A DNA stretch of 59,452 nucleotides from Planctomycetota bacterium (GTDB taxonomy: Bacteria > Planctomycetota > Phycisphaerae > UBA1845), in the NCBI GenBank assembly GCA_030616775.1, contig JAUWWQ010000025.1, positions 1 to 59,452 on the forward strand. Reading direction: 5' to 3'. Below are positions 47,671 through 57,998 of the stretch, in pieces; position 1 is the stretch's first letter, and every line of letters begins with the position of its first letter. The position numbers were made by a program, and so were the translations under genes. The notes under the pieces are model-generated. The model had not been told where the DNA came from, made no database searches, and saw nothing but the letters and a program-made list of their open reading frames with translations.

Positions 47671-48390
47671 ATGAGCGACGGTTTGCAGACGCAAGTAGAA
47701 CAGACGTTGGCATTCGCACGCTATTTGTCCTGGGCAGATCTGCTGAGGAACCTGTTCGAAGCAGAGATGAGCAGGGAAGTCGATGCGCCAGACGCCACTA
47801 CATTGAGGGAACACGAATGGCGGTGGTTCGGCCTGATGTGCTACTGGTACGCGAGTCTTCACGTAGTTATCGAAGCTTGGAGGAAGCTTGGGTTCTCCGA
47901 TCCTGTCATCGATCGCCTCTTGGCCCATCCAAAGGAGCTTCGAAGGCTGCTGCGGCGATATCGCAATGCGGTCTTCCATTATCAGGAATCTCTACTCGAC
48001 CCACGGTTCATTGAGCTGCCCGCACAAGGCGCTGTGCACGTTTACTGGGTCTGGGCCTTGCACGATGAGTTCATGCGCTTTTTGGCCGAGCACCTGTCCG
48101 CTCAGGTGATGACAGATGCCCAGCGAGCAGAGCTTCGTGAGAATATCGAGGCGGTCATCCACTGGTACCCGTACCGCGAGGTACCACAGGTCGAGTCAAT
48201 TGAGCGCAGTGTGGCCCACGGGCGGGAGTTGCTGGGCAGGTACCCCGACGATCGGTCTGAGGAGCGCCAAGAATTTGAGCGTAGTGTGGAATTCGCAGAG
48301 GCGACTCTGCGCGAAGGACGGCAAGAGTGGGCAGCACTGCGCGCTGACAGACTCCGTGAGGCCGGGGTTGAACAGGACGAAGCATCCTAA
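47671..48390 (+). CDS. hypothetical protein with HEPN-type RNxxxH motif
   Basis: 239 residues, GGCGGAAG just upstream of the ATG. Mostly helical. The stretch LRRLLRRYRNAVFHYQESLL contains RNAVFH (about residues 97-102), the R-N-x-x-x-H signature of HEPN ribonuclease/regulatory domains, inside the expected helix after WRWFGLMCYWYASLHVVIEA. The C-terminal third is charged and helical. HEPN proteins act as RNases in toxin and defence systems, but one motif is weak proof and no MNT antitoxin is adjacent. It lies directly after an Rhs remnant. Confidence 0.55.
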   Translation: MSDGLQTQVEQTLAFARYLSWADLLRNLFEAEMSREVDAPDATTLREHEWRWFGLMCYWYASLHVVIEAWRKLGFSDPVIDRLLAHPKELRRLLRRYRNAVFHYQESLLDPRFIELPAQGAVHVYWVWALHDEFMRFLAEHLSAQVMTDAQRAELRENIEAVIHWYPYREVPQVESIERSVAHGRELLGRYPDDRSEERQEFERSVEFAEATLREGRQEWAALRADRLREAGVEQDEAS

Positions 48391-48664
48391 CACGCGCTTG
48401 TAGCCGACGGTGCCTCCTGCGAATATGAAGTGCCGCCGCAAGGCCTTGCCCGCCACCGGCGGCTCTTTCATTCTACCGCAATCCAACCCGCCAGTGGCTG
48501 CCCCATCCTTCTCGAAGATGACGGTGGGGACGCCGTTTTCCTCTTATCCCTCCATCTACGAAGTATCGGGCCAGGCCCGCCCGCGACAGATATATCGTAT
48601 TATGTGAAAGCAGGTCTCTCGTCTGCGGGAAAGACCTATAACAGATCAGGGGGGAGATGCCGAA

Positions 48665-49054
48665 ATGAAGCCTCAGGAAAAGCAATTCACTTGTGTGGCG
48701 CAGATCCAAAGCAGTCTTGCGAAAGTGGTTGACCTTGGGCACGGCAATGACGAGTGCGAGCATGGAATGCTGGTCATGTTCGAGGACGTTGTCCGTCAAG
48801 CTGTACCGCGTGAAGAGCTTCGCAATCTAACCTTCCAATTGCCCGTAAGACTGCCCGAAAAGGAGAACACCTACGTCCATCTGCTCGGGCTGGCGACGGA
48901 AGTCCAGCATTACTTCGAAGGCGAAGTCGCCGTCGTCGACCGGGAACCTCGCAGGGGCCCGGTGGTTTTCCCGTTTATAACGACGCTGGGCATATCAGGC
49001 GGTATATTCATGATTGCCTTCCACGTCGCTCGCCTTGCGCCGATGGTAGTCTAG
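48665..49054 (+). CDS. hypothetical protein with C-terminal membrane segment
   Basis: 129 residues. GGGGAGA lies just before the ATG. The soluble part (FTCVAQIQSSLAKVVDLGHG, ENTYVHLLGLATEVQHYFEG) is followed by a hydrophobic end, VVFPFITTLGISGGIFMIAF HVA. I do not recognise the family. It is 274 bases downstream of the HEPN-motif gene on the same strand, so a common transcript is possible but not clear. Confidence 0.5.
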   Translation: MKPQEKQFTCVAQIQSSLAKVVDLGHGNDECEHGMLVMFEDVVRQAVPREELRNLTFQLPVRLPEKENTYVHLLGLATEVQHYFEGEVAVVDREPRRGPVVFPFITTLGISGGIFMIAFHVARLAPMVV

Positions 49055-49534
49055 CGCCCGATCAGGCACTGCACACAGGCTGACGGCGCCGTCGCGCCGG
49101 CGTCCCGTCCTTCTCCAAGACGGGCACGGAAGACGGACATTTGTCCGATTAGTGCCTCACCGGCCGCTATGGACGCTCTCCACTTTCGCTGCCAGGCCCA
49201 GAGTGCAGCCTGCCAAACGGAGCGCTGAACCGGGTCATCGAATATCAGTGGAGACATACCGATCACCCACCAGCCGGCGTGCCGGCAAGTCCACCCCCTC
49301 GTTGAACAATTACGGGTCGGGCCGCTCGGCGATGACCTGCCGGCTAAGCCCACCGTAATCGAAGTATACCAGCTCCGACTTGCACCAATCGAGGTGGTCT
49401 TGTGGCTCTGTCCCGGATACCGGTACGATGCCGTCTGCGGACCGGTCGGGCGTAACGCCGTCCGCACAGTCGGGCGACCTGGCTGGGCGCTATCGTCTGG
49501 TTCAGTCAGGTCGAAGCCGCACGTGTAGGTCATC
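49055..49534. other. gene-poor region
   Basis: A reverse frame at 49051-49662 is open but overlaps two forward genes and its translation is unstructured. Other reverse frames carry protein-like pieces (for example SELVYFDYGGLSRQVIAERP, then a stop), so a decayed gene is possible. I cannot name it. Confidence 0.3.
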
Positions 49535-51655
49535 ATGGCGAGTGACGCGACATCAGTCGAAGGCAAACGCATGCCGGGTCGGACGCGCAGACCGTGGTGG
49601 AGCCGGCCGGAGCTGGTATCTGCGGCGGCCGCGATCGTCTGCTTTGTCAACGTACTGCCCAACGGGTTCTGCTACGATGACGATCCGATCGTCCGCTTCA
49701 ACCCGAAGGTAAACGACCCCGGCCAGTGGCGTGCGATCTGGACTACTGATTACCGGCCCGAAACAAAAGAAGCCTCGCCCAACCGTGATCTTCTCTATCG
49801 TCCGGTATCTCTTTCGTCCTATCGCCTGCTCAGGACCATCGGCGGTGACAATCCCTTTCCGCACCACGCAGTAAACGTGATTCTCCACGCGCTAATCTGC
49901 GTTCTGGTTGCACGATTATGCCGGACCGTAGGCGGATCGGAAGCGGCGGCGCTGGTGGCGGGCGTCCTCTTCGCGGTCCTGCCGATCCACAGTGAGGTCG
50001 TCGCGTCGATTGTCGGCCGGGCCGATTTGCTGGCCACAATGGGCGTCCTACTTACTCTTCAGGCTCATCGACGATCCATGTTGGCTACCACGCCCTGGCG
50101 CACCGCATGGTGGCGTGCGGCTGGGGCGCTGGCGGCGCTGGGTGCAATGGGCTCGAAGGAAGTCGGCATAAGTGTCGTGGTGCTGACGCTGCTGTTCGAT
50201 GGGTTTGTATATCACCGCTCCCGAGAAGCGAGCACCGATCGGCATTGGTGGACTTGGCGCACACTTATGCGACTTGTGTACCTTACGGTCCCCTTGGCCT
50301 TTTACCTTATCCTTCGTTACCACGCCCTTGGAGGCTGTCTTTATCAGCAGCCTCCGCTGACCAAGAGCGTGAACGTGCTTGTGCATGCGCCGTCGTGGCA
50401 GCATGTGCTCGGTGTCTTTCAGAGCTGGGGGATGTACTGGGCGAAAACCGTCTGGCCCGCGGTTCTCAGCGTGAAGTATTCCATCAACGCGATCCGTCTA
50501 GCCACGGCCCCGACGGATCCACATGTGCTGATCGGTGTTTCGGCTCTGCTGGGGCTTGTGATCGCTTCGGCGGCGGCCTGGCGAAAGGGCGTACGCAGTG
50601 TCGCGTTTCTGTCAGCCGCAATGGTACTTACTTATGTACCCACTTCCAACGCGCTGGTGCTGATTCAAGTGTTCTTCGCCGAGCGAATCTGGTACTTGCC
50701 GTCGGTGTGGATCGTGATTCTGGCGGCGTTTGCGATTAATCCTGTGGTAAATCGTCGCACCTGGCGGGCGGCGTTCGGCGTACTTCTACTGGCCATGATG
50801 TTGCGTTGCTGGTACAGGAATGCGGAGTGGCAAGACAATGGAACGTTGTATGCAGCGGCCCACCGCGATCAGCCCAACGGCGTCGGTCCGCTTCATTTGT
50901 ACGGCCGGTGGCTGGTCAACCGTGGTCAGTATGAACGTGGAGTTGAACTGCTGAACCGAGCGATCGAGATCGACCTGGGATTGACCAATGCCCATCGAGC
51001 CCTCGGCGAAGCGCATCTCATGGCGGGCAACGTGGAAGCGGCCTTGCGGCATCTGCAAATCGCCGACATGCAGGTGCCCGATCATCCACCGACGGCGGCA
51101 GCACTTTTACAGGTGAGTCGGCAGCTTGTTGACGCCGACGAAGAGCTGAAACGCCTGATGCAGCAAGTTGGCGACAGCCCCGAAGATGTTGATGCGGAGA
51201 TCGCCATGGTGCGCAGGCTGCGCGAATTGGGACTTGTAACCGAAGCCCTGGCCCGCCTGGAGCGGCGGGAACGCCGATTCGCCGATCGGGTCTCCTGGCA
51301 GACGGAGTATGCCGTAACGTTGGTGTATCTCAACGAGCTTGATCAGGCCATCGAGCGCTATCGGAAATGCCTGGAACTTGCTCCCGACGATTCCCAGCTT
51401 ATGGTCGAGCTGTGCATGCTTCTTTTGGAACGCCGCCATGGAGACGATTTAGACGAGGCGCAGCGCTGGGCAATGCGTGCTTCGACGTTGGCACCTGGGG
51501 CACCGTCTGTGCTGGCCTGTCGTGCCGAGCTGCTTGCCTTGCGTGGAGACCTTGCCACCGCCGCCGCCCTGTATGAACAGGCTATCCGGGCATTGCCACC
51601 CGACAGCGAGCGGCGCAGAGTCTTCGAGCAACGAGCCAAGACGCTGGGAGGATAA
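49535..51655 (+). CDS. TMTC-like multi-pass membrane protein with C-terminal TPRs
   Basis: 706 residues. About ten membrane helices (for example LVSAAAAIVCFVNVLPNGFC, AALVAGVLFAVLPIHSEVVA, LVYLTVPLAFYLILRYHALG) with GT-C-like loop residues NGFCYDDDPIVRFNP and NPFPHHAVNVILHALICVLV, plus PIHSEVVASIVGRADLLA. This is the plan of TMTC proteins, which in animals are O-mannosyltransferases; bacterial homologues are uncharacterised. From about residue 445 TPR repeats follow (HLYGRWLVNRGQYERGVELL, AHRALGEAHLMAGNVEAALR, YRKCLELAPDDSQLMVELCM). The first acidic loop likely binds the lipid-sugar donor or metal. Start at ATG 49535 after AGG; a second ATG 12 codons in is possible. Confidence 0.85.
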   Translation: MASDATSVEGKRMPGRTRRPWWSRPELVSAAAAIVCFVNVLPNGFCYDDDPIVRFNPKVNDPGQWRAIWTTDYRPETKEASPNRDLLYRPVSLSSYRLLRTIGGDNPFPHHAVNVILHALICVLVARLCRTVGGSEAAALVAGVLFAVLPIHSEVVASIVGRADLLATMGVLLTLQAHRRSMLATTPWRTAWWRAAGALAALGAMGSKEVGISVVVLTLLFDGFVYHRSREASTDRHWWTWRTLMRLVYLTVPLAFYLILRYHALGGCLYQQPPLTKSVNVLVHAPSWQHVLGVFQSWGMYWAKTVWPAVLSVKYSINAIRLATAPTDPHVLIGVSALLGLVIASAAAWRKGVRSVAFLSAAMVLTYVPTSNALVLIQVFFAERIWYLPSVWIVILAAFAINPVVNRRTWRAAFGVLLLAMMLRCWYRNAEWQDNGTLYAAAHRDQPNGVGPLHLYGRWLVNRGQYERGVELLNRAIEIDLGLTNAHRALGEAHLMAGNVEAALRHLQIADMQVPDHPPTAAALLQVSRQLVDADEELKRLMQQVGDSPEDVDAEIAMVRRLRELGLVTEALARLERRERRFADRVSWQTEYAVTLVYLNELDQAIERYRKCLELAPDDSQLMVELCMLLLERRHGDDLDEAQRWAMRASTLAPGAPSVLACRAELLALRGDLATAAALYEQAIRALPPDSERRRVFEQRAKTLGG

Positions 51656-51706
51656 CCCTATTGCACCACACTGAATACTCCATCGGGTACCATCGGAGGT
51701 GCCGCT

Positions 51707-52738
51707 GTGGTTAGCGAGTTGAAAGCCTGTGGACCACAGACGCTGGTGAAGGTACGCGATCTTCGTACCTACTTTCCAGTTCGTCGCGGCCCGCTGGGCC
51801 GCACTGTCGCGTACGTCCGCGCCGTCGACGGTGTAAGCTTCGACATCGAAGGAGGAACAACATTGGGGCTGGTAGGCGAGAGCGGCTGCGGGAAGACGAC
51901 GGTCGGGAGGACGATCCTGCGGCTGGTTCACGCGACCGGCGGGCGCGTTTGGTTCGACGCTTCTGACGTACTGGCGGCGTCACGGACAACCCTTCGCCGG
52001 CTCCGGCGCAATATGCAAATCGTGTTTCAGGACGCCTCAGGTAGTTTGAACCCACGAATGACCGTAGGGCGGATCGTCGGAGAGCCTCTGACGCTGCACC
52101 GCGTTGCCCGCGGACCGAAGTGGCGGGAGTGTGTCGCGACGCTTCTGGAGCGGGTAGGACTTCGCACTGCCGATGCGGACCGATATCCGCACGAATTGTC
52201 GGGCGGTCAGAGACAACGCCTTGGCATCGCCCGCGCAATTGCCCTGAATCCGAAGTTCGTGATCTGCGACGAGCCGGTAAGTGCGCTTGATGTATCGATC
52301 CAGGCTCAGATTCTCAACCTGCTAAATGATCTCAAGCGTGAGCTGGGTTTGACCTATCTGTTCATCGCCCACGATCTTTCCGTCGTCGAGCATTTCAGTG
52401 ACCGTGTTGCTGTCATGTACCTGGGAAAGATTGTCGAAATCGCCGATGCGGCCGAGTTGTACGAGAGGCCGAAACACCCATACACAATCGCGTTGCTCTC
52501 GGCAGTGCCGAACCCCGATCCGCACCGGCGGCCCAAGCACATCGTGGTCACCGGCGACGTGCCCAGCCCGATTGATCCGCCGCACGGCTGCGCCTTTCAC
52601 CCCCGATGCCCCATCGCGACGGACGAGTGTCGCCGTGTAACACCATCGCTCCAAGGACACACCGACCTGCCGTCTGGGCATCTTGTCGCGTGTCATCACG
52701 TTGACAAGACCGGTTCATCCAGTCTCCCAGGCCGGTGA
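51707..52738 (+). CDS. peptide ABC transporter ATP-binding protein, OppF/DppF type
   Basis: 343 residues with GTG start at 51707 and GGAGGTG five bases before it. Walker [17 protein letters not shown]-loop [17 protein letters not shown], signature [16 protein letters not shown], Walker [15 protein letters not shown] and the H-loop [20 protein letters not shown] are all intact. The C-terminal oligopeptide-transporter extension is present with [16 protein letters not shown] and the [11 protein letters not shown] cysteine group that ligates a cluster or metal in OppD/DppD/F subunits. No permease, second ATPase or binding protein lies beside it, so it is an orphan in this window. It follows the TMTC-like gene by 51 bases. 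Confidence 0.93.
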   Translation: MVSELKACGPQTLVKVRDLRTYFPVRRGPLGRTVAYVRAVDGVSFDIEGGTTLGLVGESGCGKTTVGRTILRLVHATGGRVWFDASDVLAASRTTLRRLRRNMQIVFQDASGSLNPRMTVGRIVGEPLTLHRVARGPKWRECVATLLERVGLRTADADRYPHELSGGQRQRLGIARAIALNPKFVICDEPVSALDVSIQAQILNLLNDLKRELGLTYLFIAHDLSVVEHFSDRVAVMYLGKIVEIADAAELYERPKHPYTIALLSAVPNPDPHRRPKHIVVTGDVPSPIDPPHGCAFHPRCPIATDECRRVTPSLQGHTDLPSGHLVACHHVDKTGSSSLPGR

Positions 52739-52922
52739 TCATAGGGTCTTGGGCCTCTTCCAGGTGGATCCTCGCTGCCTTTGAGCGAACTTCGTTATTG
52801 TGTATCGCTCACACCCCTGTTGTCCCCCCTTCAAGGGGGGACTGGGCCGGTGGATCGTTCTTGCCCGATGGTGTACCATCGCTCCGGCCATGAACCGAAA
52901 CCAGTGATCGAGGAACGGTCTT

Positions 52923-55241
52923 ATGATTCACTTCCTGTTTGTGTTCGTGCTTACAGTGTCGGGGGTCACTGCTGCTCGAGATGCGCTGTCATCTACGGAC
53001 AATCCACCGACAGTTGAACGACACCAAGAGAGGCCGGTTGCGGATCAGGCGACAGCGCCGGCCGACGAAGAACCCGAGGGGCAACCGAAGCGGACCCTTG
53101 ATCTGAGTAATCCGCGGGCTGCCATGCGTACGTTTCTCGTGGCGATCCAGGACGCAGCCGGCGATCACCCGGAGCGTATAGACGACGCAGTGAGATGTCT
53201 GGACACGTCCCAGCTCGAAGGCGAGGGCGAGGACCGAACCAAACTCGCCCGCTCGCTCGCTCAAAGATTATATGACATTATTGACAAGAGAGGCGTCAGA
53301 CTCGACGACGTCCCCGAAAAAGAGGACGGGGCGGATCATCTCTTCCACCAGCTCAAAGTCGAAGAGGGCATCACCCCTGTGCCCGAGATCAGGCTGGCAC
53401 GCAACCGAGTGACGGGAGAGTGGCAGTTTACTGTGCTGACCCTTGCGTCGATCCCGGCGCTGGAAGAAGCCGTCGAAGGGCAAGCGGAATCGGCGAAGCC
53501 GACCGAGAGCGACGTGCCGGCGGGGCGCCGATCTCCCCGGGCGACCATGATCACCTTCCTGGAAGCCATGAACGCCGACCCGCGCAATTTTGATGAGGCC
53601 CTCAAGTGCCTCGATCCCACTGGGAAAGATCCGGGGGTGTGGAACGTTCGCGGCAAGGATCTTGCGGTCAAGCTCAAAAACGTGATGGACAAGATCGAAG
53701 AGGTGGTCTTTCCCGAGATTCCCGACGATCCGGTCGGGGAACCATACGTCTGGTACACCAGCAAGACGGGGAACATCGTCATCGGACGAGTCGAGGAGGA
53801 ACCGGCGGAGGAGACCGAATGGCAATTCGCGCCGCAGAAAGGTGAATGGCGATTTACACCCAAGACCCTCGACAAACTCGATGCCCTGTATCAAGAGTTC
53901 GAAGACCGGCCAATCGTTCAGGAACTCCAGGAGGCCGGTATCAAGGAGGAGCTCCCGTTTGGCCTGTGGCTGCAACGCCAAATGCCGCAGTGGCTACGCA
54001 CGGAGTTCTGGCAGTTGCAGGGGTGGCAGTGGGTGGTACTTGCGGTGCTGCTGCTGTTGGGATGGTTGGTCAAGGCGGTGGCCGCAGCGATTGCGGCAGT
54101 GATACTGCGCACCTGGCTCACTCGACGAAAGATCGACATAGATCGCGAGGCCCAACGAAGAGTGGTGCACTCGGTTGGTGTCGCGGTGGCCGTGCTCTTC
54201 TGGTTCTACGCCATCAAGAATCTGGGATTGCCTGAAGGTTGGCTGGGGTTCTTGCTGCCCGCAACCAAACTCGTGTTGGGTGTGACTGCTGTATGGGTCG
54301 GCTATCGCTCCGTCGATATTTTGGGCGGACACATCGCGGCCAACAAGGAGGTCCAGATCACCCATTTCGACGACGTGCTGATACCCTTGCTGCGCACGAT
54401 TCTCCGCATGTTCGTCGTTTTGGTCGCGGTGCTCCTGGTGCTTGATCTGATGGGCTACAAGCCCTTGGCCGTGCTGGGCGTGTTGGGAATCGGTGGTATC
54501 GCCCTGGCATTTGCCGCCCAGGATACGCTGGGCAACTTTTTCGGCTCCATCACGGTGCTGTTCGATCGGCCCTTCGGGATCGGGGATTGGATCGTAGTCG
54601 GCGATGTTGAAGGCATGGTCGAGCGCGTCGGTTTCAGGTCCACCCGGGTGCGCACCTTTTACAACTCTGTGATCACTATTCCCAATTCCAAGATGGTCAA
54701 CACCCAGGTGGACAACTACGGTGTCCGGCAGTATCGGCGGGCCAAGATCATGCTATCCATCACCTACTCCACACCTCCTGAAAAGATCGACGCGTTCTGC
54801 GAGGGTATTCGCGAGCTGATCCGGCTGCACCCCTATACGCGAAAGGATTATTACCACGTGTATTTCAACAAGTTCGGCGCCTCGTCGTTGGATATTCTGC
54901 TGTATCTGTTCTTCGAGGTTCCTGACTGGTCGACGGAACTTCGCGAGCGGCACCGCCTTTTCGTGGATATCTTGCGATTGGCGGACAGGATTGGCGTCGA
55001 GTTCGCGTTCCCCACGCAAACCCTCTGGCTGGAACGAATGGGTAAAGCCGGTCCACCTGCGGAGCGGGTCACGGTTGCGCCCCCCAAGGAAGACCCCGAG
55101 AAGATCGGGATCGAGGAAGCCGCCAAGATGTTTGAGAATGTCTACGGTCCGGCCCCGACGCCTCTCGGCCAGGTTGTGATCGAAGCCAAACCGCGATCCA
55201 AAGACCGCAAACCCAACCCCGATGATGTACCGCCGAGGTAG
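52923..55241 (+). CDS. MscS-type mechanosensitive channel with duplicated N-terminal domain
   Basis: 772 residues. Signal peptide at the N-terminus (FLFVFVLTVSGVTAARD), then two copies of a roughly 120-residue periplasmic domain that begins PRAAMRTFLVAIQDA...AVRCLD (from about residue 63) and PRATMITFLEAMNAD...ALKCLD (from about residue 203), each ending with W.FT/W.FAP-type strands. Four membrane helices follow, the last (VLGVLGIGGIALAFAAQDTL) giving the pore helix, then the MscS beta domain GNFFGSITVLFDRPFGIGDW, RTFYNSVITIPNSKMVN and the C-terminal alpha/beta part. Opens on membrane tension to release solutes. The duplicated extracytoplasmic domain is extra relative to E. coli MscS. Confidence 0.92.
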   Translation: MIHFLFVFVLTVSGVTAARDALSSTDNPPTVERHQERPVADQATAPADEEPEGQPKRTLDLSNPRAAMRTFLVAIQDAAGDHPERIDDAVRCLDTSQLEGEGEDRTKLARSLAQRLYDIIDKRGVRLDDVPEKEDGADHLFHQLKVEEGITPVPEIRLARNRVTGEWQFTVLTLASIPALEEAVEGQAESAKPTESDVPAGRRSPRATMITFLEAMNADPRNFDEALKCLDPTGKDPGVWNVRGKDLAVKLKNVMDKIEEVVFPEIPDDPVGEPYVWYTSKTGNIVIGRVEEEPAEETEWQFAPQKGEWRFTPKTLDKLDALYQEFEDRPIVQELQEAGIKEELPFGLWLQRQMPQWLRTEFWQLQGWQWVVLAVLLLLGWLVKAVAAAIAAVILRTWLTRRKIDIDREAQRRVVHSVGVAVAVLFWFYAIKNLGLPEGWLGFLLPATKLVLGVTAVWVGYRSVDILGGHIAANKEVQITHFDDVLIPLLRTILRMFVVLVAVLLVLDLMGYKPLAVLGVLGIGGIALAFAAQDTLGNFFGSITVLFDRPFGIGDWIVVGDVEGMVERVGFRSTRVRTFYNSVITIPNSKMVNTQVDNYGVRQYRRAKIMLSITYSTPPEKIDAFCEGIRELIRLHPYTRKDYYHVYFNKFGASSLDILLYLFFEVPDWSTELRERHRLFVDILRLADRIGVEFAFPTQTLWLERMGKAGPPAERVTVAPPKEDPEKIGIEEAAKMFENVYGPAPTPLGQVVIEAKPRSKDRKPNPDDVPPR

Positions 55242-55586
55242 AGCGGTTTCCGAAAACACGTAGCGGGCCCCCCACGCTGTGCCGAGAATCCTTTCTCGGC
55301 ACCTGCCAGAGGACCGAGAAGGGATTCTCAGTCCAGCGATGATAGTCGCCCTGAAGCAGTGCTTCCCCTGGATTTTGAGCGGCGACGGGCATTTTTTGCT
55401 TGCATTTGCACTGCGAATGTAGTAACGTGTTGGTGTTATCGGCCGGGCCGGAGAGCAGAATATCGGGTCGTCCGGTGAATCGGCGTCAATTCAGTTTCGC
55501 AGATAGGCAGGGGGCGGCTACTTATGCAGTCCCGAGCGGGAAAACGCAGCGTCGGCTTTCTTCTCTTTTTCCAGTGGAGGTGTGCA
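55242..55586. other. intergenic region with two hairpins
   Basis: GTGCCGAGAA-TCCT-TTCTCGGCAC at 55279-55302 is a perfect 10-bp stem, just past the MscS stop. The second hairpin at 55311-55334 has one mismatch and belongs to the dispersed 35-bp repeat. Either could end MscS transcription. No gene. Confidence 0.5.
55304..55338. repeat. dispersed 35-bp repeat, second copy
   Basis: Matches 14459-14493 at 34 of 35 positions. The stem GGACCGAGAA/TTCTCAGTCC has one broken pair (G to A), so this copy is decayed, while the other is perfect. Confidence 0.65.
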
Positions 55587-57998
55587 ATGAACCGAAGCAT
55601 TGCAACGATGGCACTCGTCTGTCCGGCCATGGTCCTGCTCGGCGTCAGTCAGCTCGCTCATGGCGAAGGTGGGTCGATCGTGGGTTGGGGGTCTCAGGTC
55701 GTCGTCGCCCAGGAGGATCTGACCGATCTTGTCGCAGTCGCGGGCGGCAAGGAGCATAGTCTGGCTTTGAAGGCCGACGGGTCGATCGTGGCGTGGGGGA
55801 GCAACGTTAACGGGCAATGCAGCGTCCCGGTGCCGAATACCGATTTCATCACCGTCGCTGCGGGCGGGTACCACAGTCTCGGGCTGAAGGCCGACGGGTC
55901 GATAGTGGCATGGGGAACGAACAACCACGGGCCATGTGACGTCCCGGCGCCCAATGGCGACTTCATCACCGTAGCGGCGGGTTGGTACCACAGCCTCGGC
56001 CTGAAGGTTGACGGCTCGATCGTGGCGTGGGGAGACAACGGCGTCGGCCAGTGCAACGTCCCGGCGCCGAATGCCGACTTCGTGGCCGTCGCGGCGGGCA
56101 CGTCCCACAGTCTCGGTCTGAAGGCCGACGGCTCGGTCGTGGCATGGGGATCGAACATCCAGGGGCAATGCGACGTCCCGGCGCCCAATGGCGACTTCAT
56201 CGCCGTTGCGGGCGGCGGGGGGCACAGTCTCGGGCTGAAGGCCGACGGGTCGATCGTGGCGTGGGGATTGAACATGTACGGCCAATGCAACGTACCGGGG
56301 CCGAACACGGACTTCGTGGCGGTTGCGGGGAGCGGCGGGTACCACAGTCTCGGCCTGAAGGACGACGGCTCAATCGTGGCGTGGGGATCGAACTACTACA
56401 GTCAGTGCAACGTCCCGGCGCCAAATATCGGGTTCGTCGCTGTGACGACTGGCGGGTACCACAGTCTCGGCCTTAAAGACGACGGCTCGATCGTGGCGTG
56501 GGGAAAGAAATCCTACGGCGAATGCGACGTCCCGGCCCCCAACGCCGACTTCGTCGCCGTCGCGGTGGGGCTATTCCACAGTCTCGGCCTGAAGGCCGAC
56601 GCCTCGATCGTGGCTTGGGGATGGAACGGGTACGGGCAATGCAACGTCCCGGCGCCCAACAGCGATTTCGTCGCCGTTGCGGCCCACGCGCACCATAGTC
56701 TGGGCCTCAAGGCTGACGGTTCGATCGTGGCGTGGGGATGGAACAGCGACGGCCAATGCGACGTCCCGATCCCCAATGCCGGATTTGTCGCTGTGACGAC
56801 GGGCGGGTACCACAGTCTCGGGGTGAAGGCCGATGGCTCGATCGTGGCGTGGGGGTGCGGATACTACGACTACGGGCAATGCAATGTCCCGGTGCCCAAT
56901 GACGACTTCACCGCCGTGGCGGCGGGCAGTTACCACAGTCTTGGTCTCAAGGCCGACGGCTCCATCGTGGCGTGGGGTCGGAACGACCACCGCTAATGCA
57001 ATGTACCGGCACCCAACAACGGTTTTATTGCCGTCGCGGCGGGCGGGCGGCACAGTCTCGGGCTGAAGGCCGATGGGTCGATCGTGGCATGGGGATCGAA
57101 CACCTACGACCAATGCGGCGTCCCGACGGCGAGTCCCTGTTTCACTGCCGTCGCGGCTGGGCCGTCCTATAGTCTGGGCCTCAAGCCCGTTGGCAGCCCG
57201 GACATCGACGGCGACGGCATGGTCGATGCCTGCGACAACTGCCCGCAGGACGATAATCCCGATCAGGCAGACTCCGACGGCGACCGTCTCGGCGATGCCT
57301 GCGATCCTTGCTTCAATGCCTCTCCACCCATCATGCCCTCACGGGGGGAAGGCTATCCGAAGATTCGCTATATCTCCCTGGTACCGCCCAATCCGGGGTG
57401 GCAGACGGCTTTGAGGGTCACCCTAACCAATTTACCGGCGCCGTTTGACGGACTTGACGGCACCAGGATGTGGGTCGGCGAGCCGCGGCAAGTCAGCGAG
57501 AACGCCGGCAAGATTGTGCACACACCAGGGTTCCTTGACTTTATGGGTGCCAACCTGCAATGCACACCACACTGCATGGATTGGGGAGCTGTGGGGCCCC
57601 TTCACGTGACCGATGACGAGATCATTCCCGGCGCCCTTTACGAGATCGAGGCCATCGGCTGCCAGTGCGACTTCGGTGTCGAGAACAGTTACTCGGCGCC
57701 GTTTACGATAACCGCCAGCATTTGGGGCGATCTGGTGAGGACATGTGCGGTCATTCCGTGCACACCGCCGGATGGAGTCGTGAACGTCACCACCGATGTC
57801 ACGGCGTGCGTGGACAAGTTCAGGAACTTGGAGGGCGCGGTGCTAAAGTCCAGGGCAGACATCGAGCCCAACTTCCCGGACTGGCTGGTGAACATTGCAG
57901 ACGTGACCTATGTCCTGGATGCGTTCCGCGGGTTCGCCTATCCGGCGGCGCAAACGCCTCCGCCACCCGGCTGGTCCGGCCCGACCGGATGTCCATAA
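55587..57998 (+). pseudogene. secreted RCC1-repeat (beta-propeller) protein interrupted by an in-frame TAA
   Basis: Start ATG 55587 follows GGAGGTG and opens a signal peptide (MALVCPAMVLLGVSQLAHG). About 12 or 13 RCC1-type repeats of about 39 residues follow, each like [20 protein letters not shown] then VAWGSNIQGQCDVPAPN. At 56994-56996 (codon 470, 11th repeat) a TAA stands where the other repeats have CAA (Gln, in GQCNVPAPN). Reading continues in the same frame with [20 protein letters not shown], a further repeat, a thrombospondin-3 repeat ([26 protein letters not shown]) and a C-terminal domain ending with [14 protein letters not shown]-like [18 protein letters not shown] single C-to-T change explains the break. 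Alternatively the second part is a separate short ORF. Confidence 0.75.

Noticed and set aside
49051-49662. 203-codon reverse frame
   Set aside because: It overlaps the starts and ends of two better supported forward genes and its composition is not protein-like.
51707-52738. Complete peptide ABC transporter operon
   Set aside because: No permease or binding-protein gene flanks the ATPase.
56994-56996. Recoding of TAA inside the RCC1 gene
   Set aside because: No recoding signal is visible and TAA is not a Sec or Pyl codon; a point mutation or assembly error is simpler.
55587-57180. About 120-base tandem repeats resembling a repeat array
   Set aside because: They are coding RCC1 repeats with a constant frame; there are no unique spacers, so this is not CRISPR.
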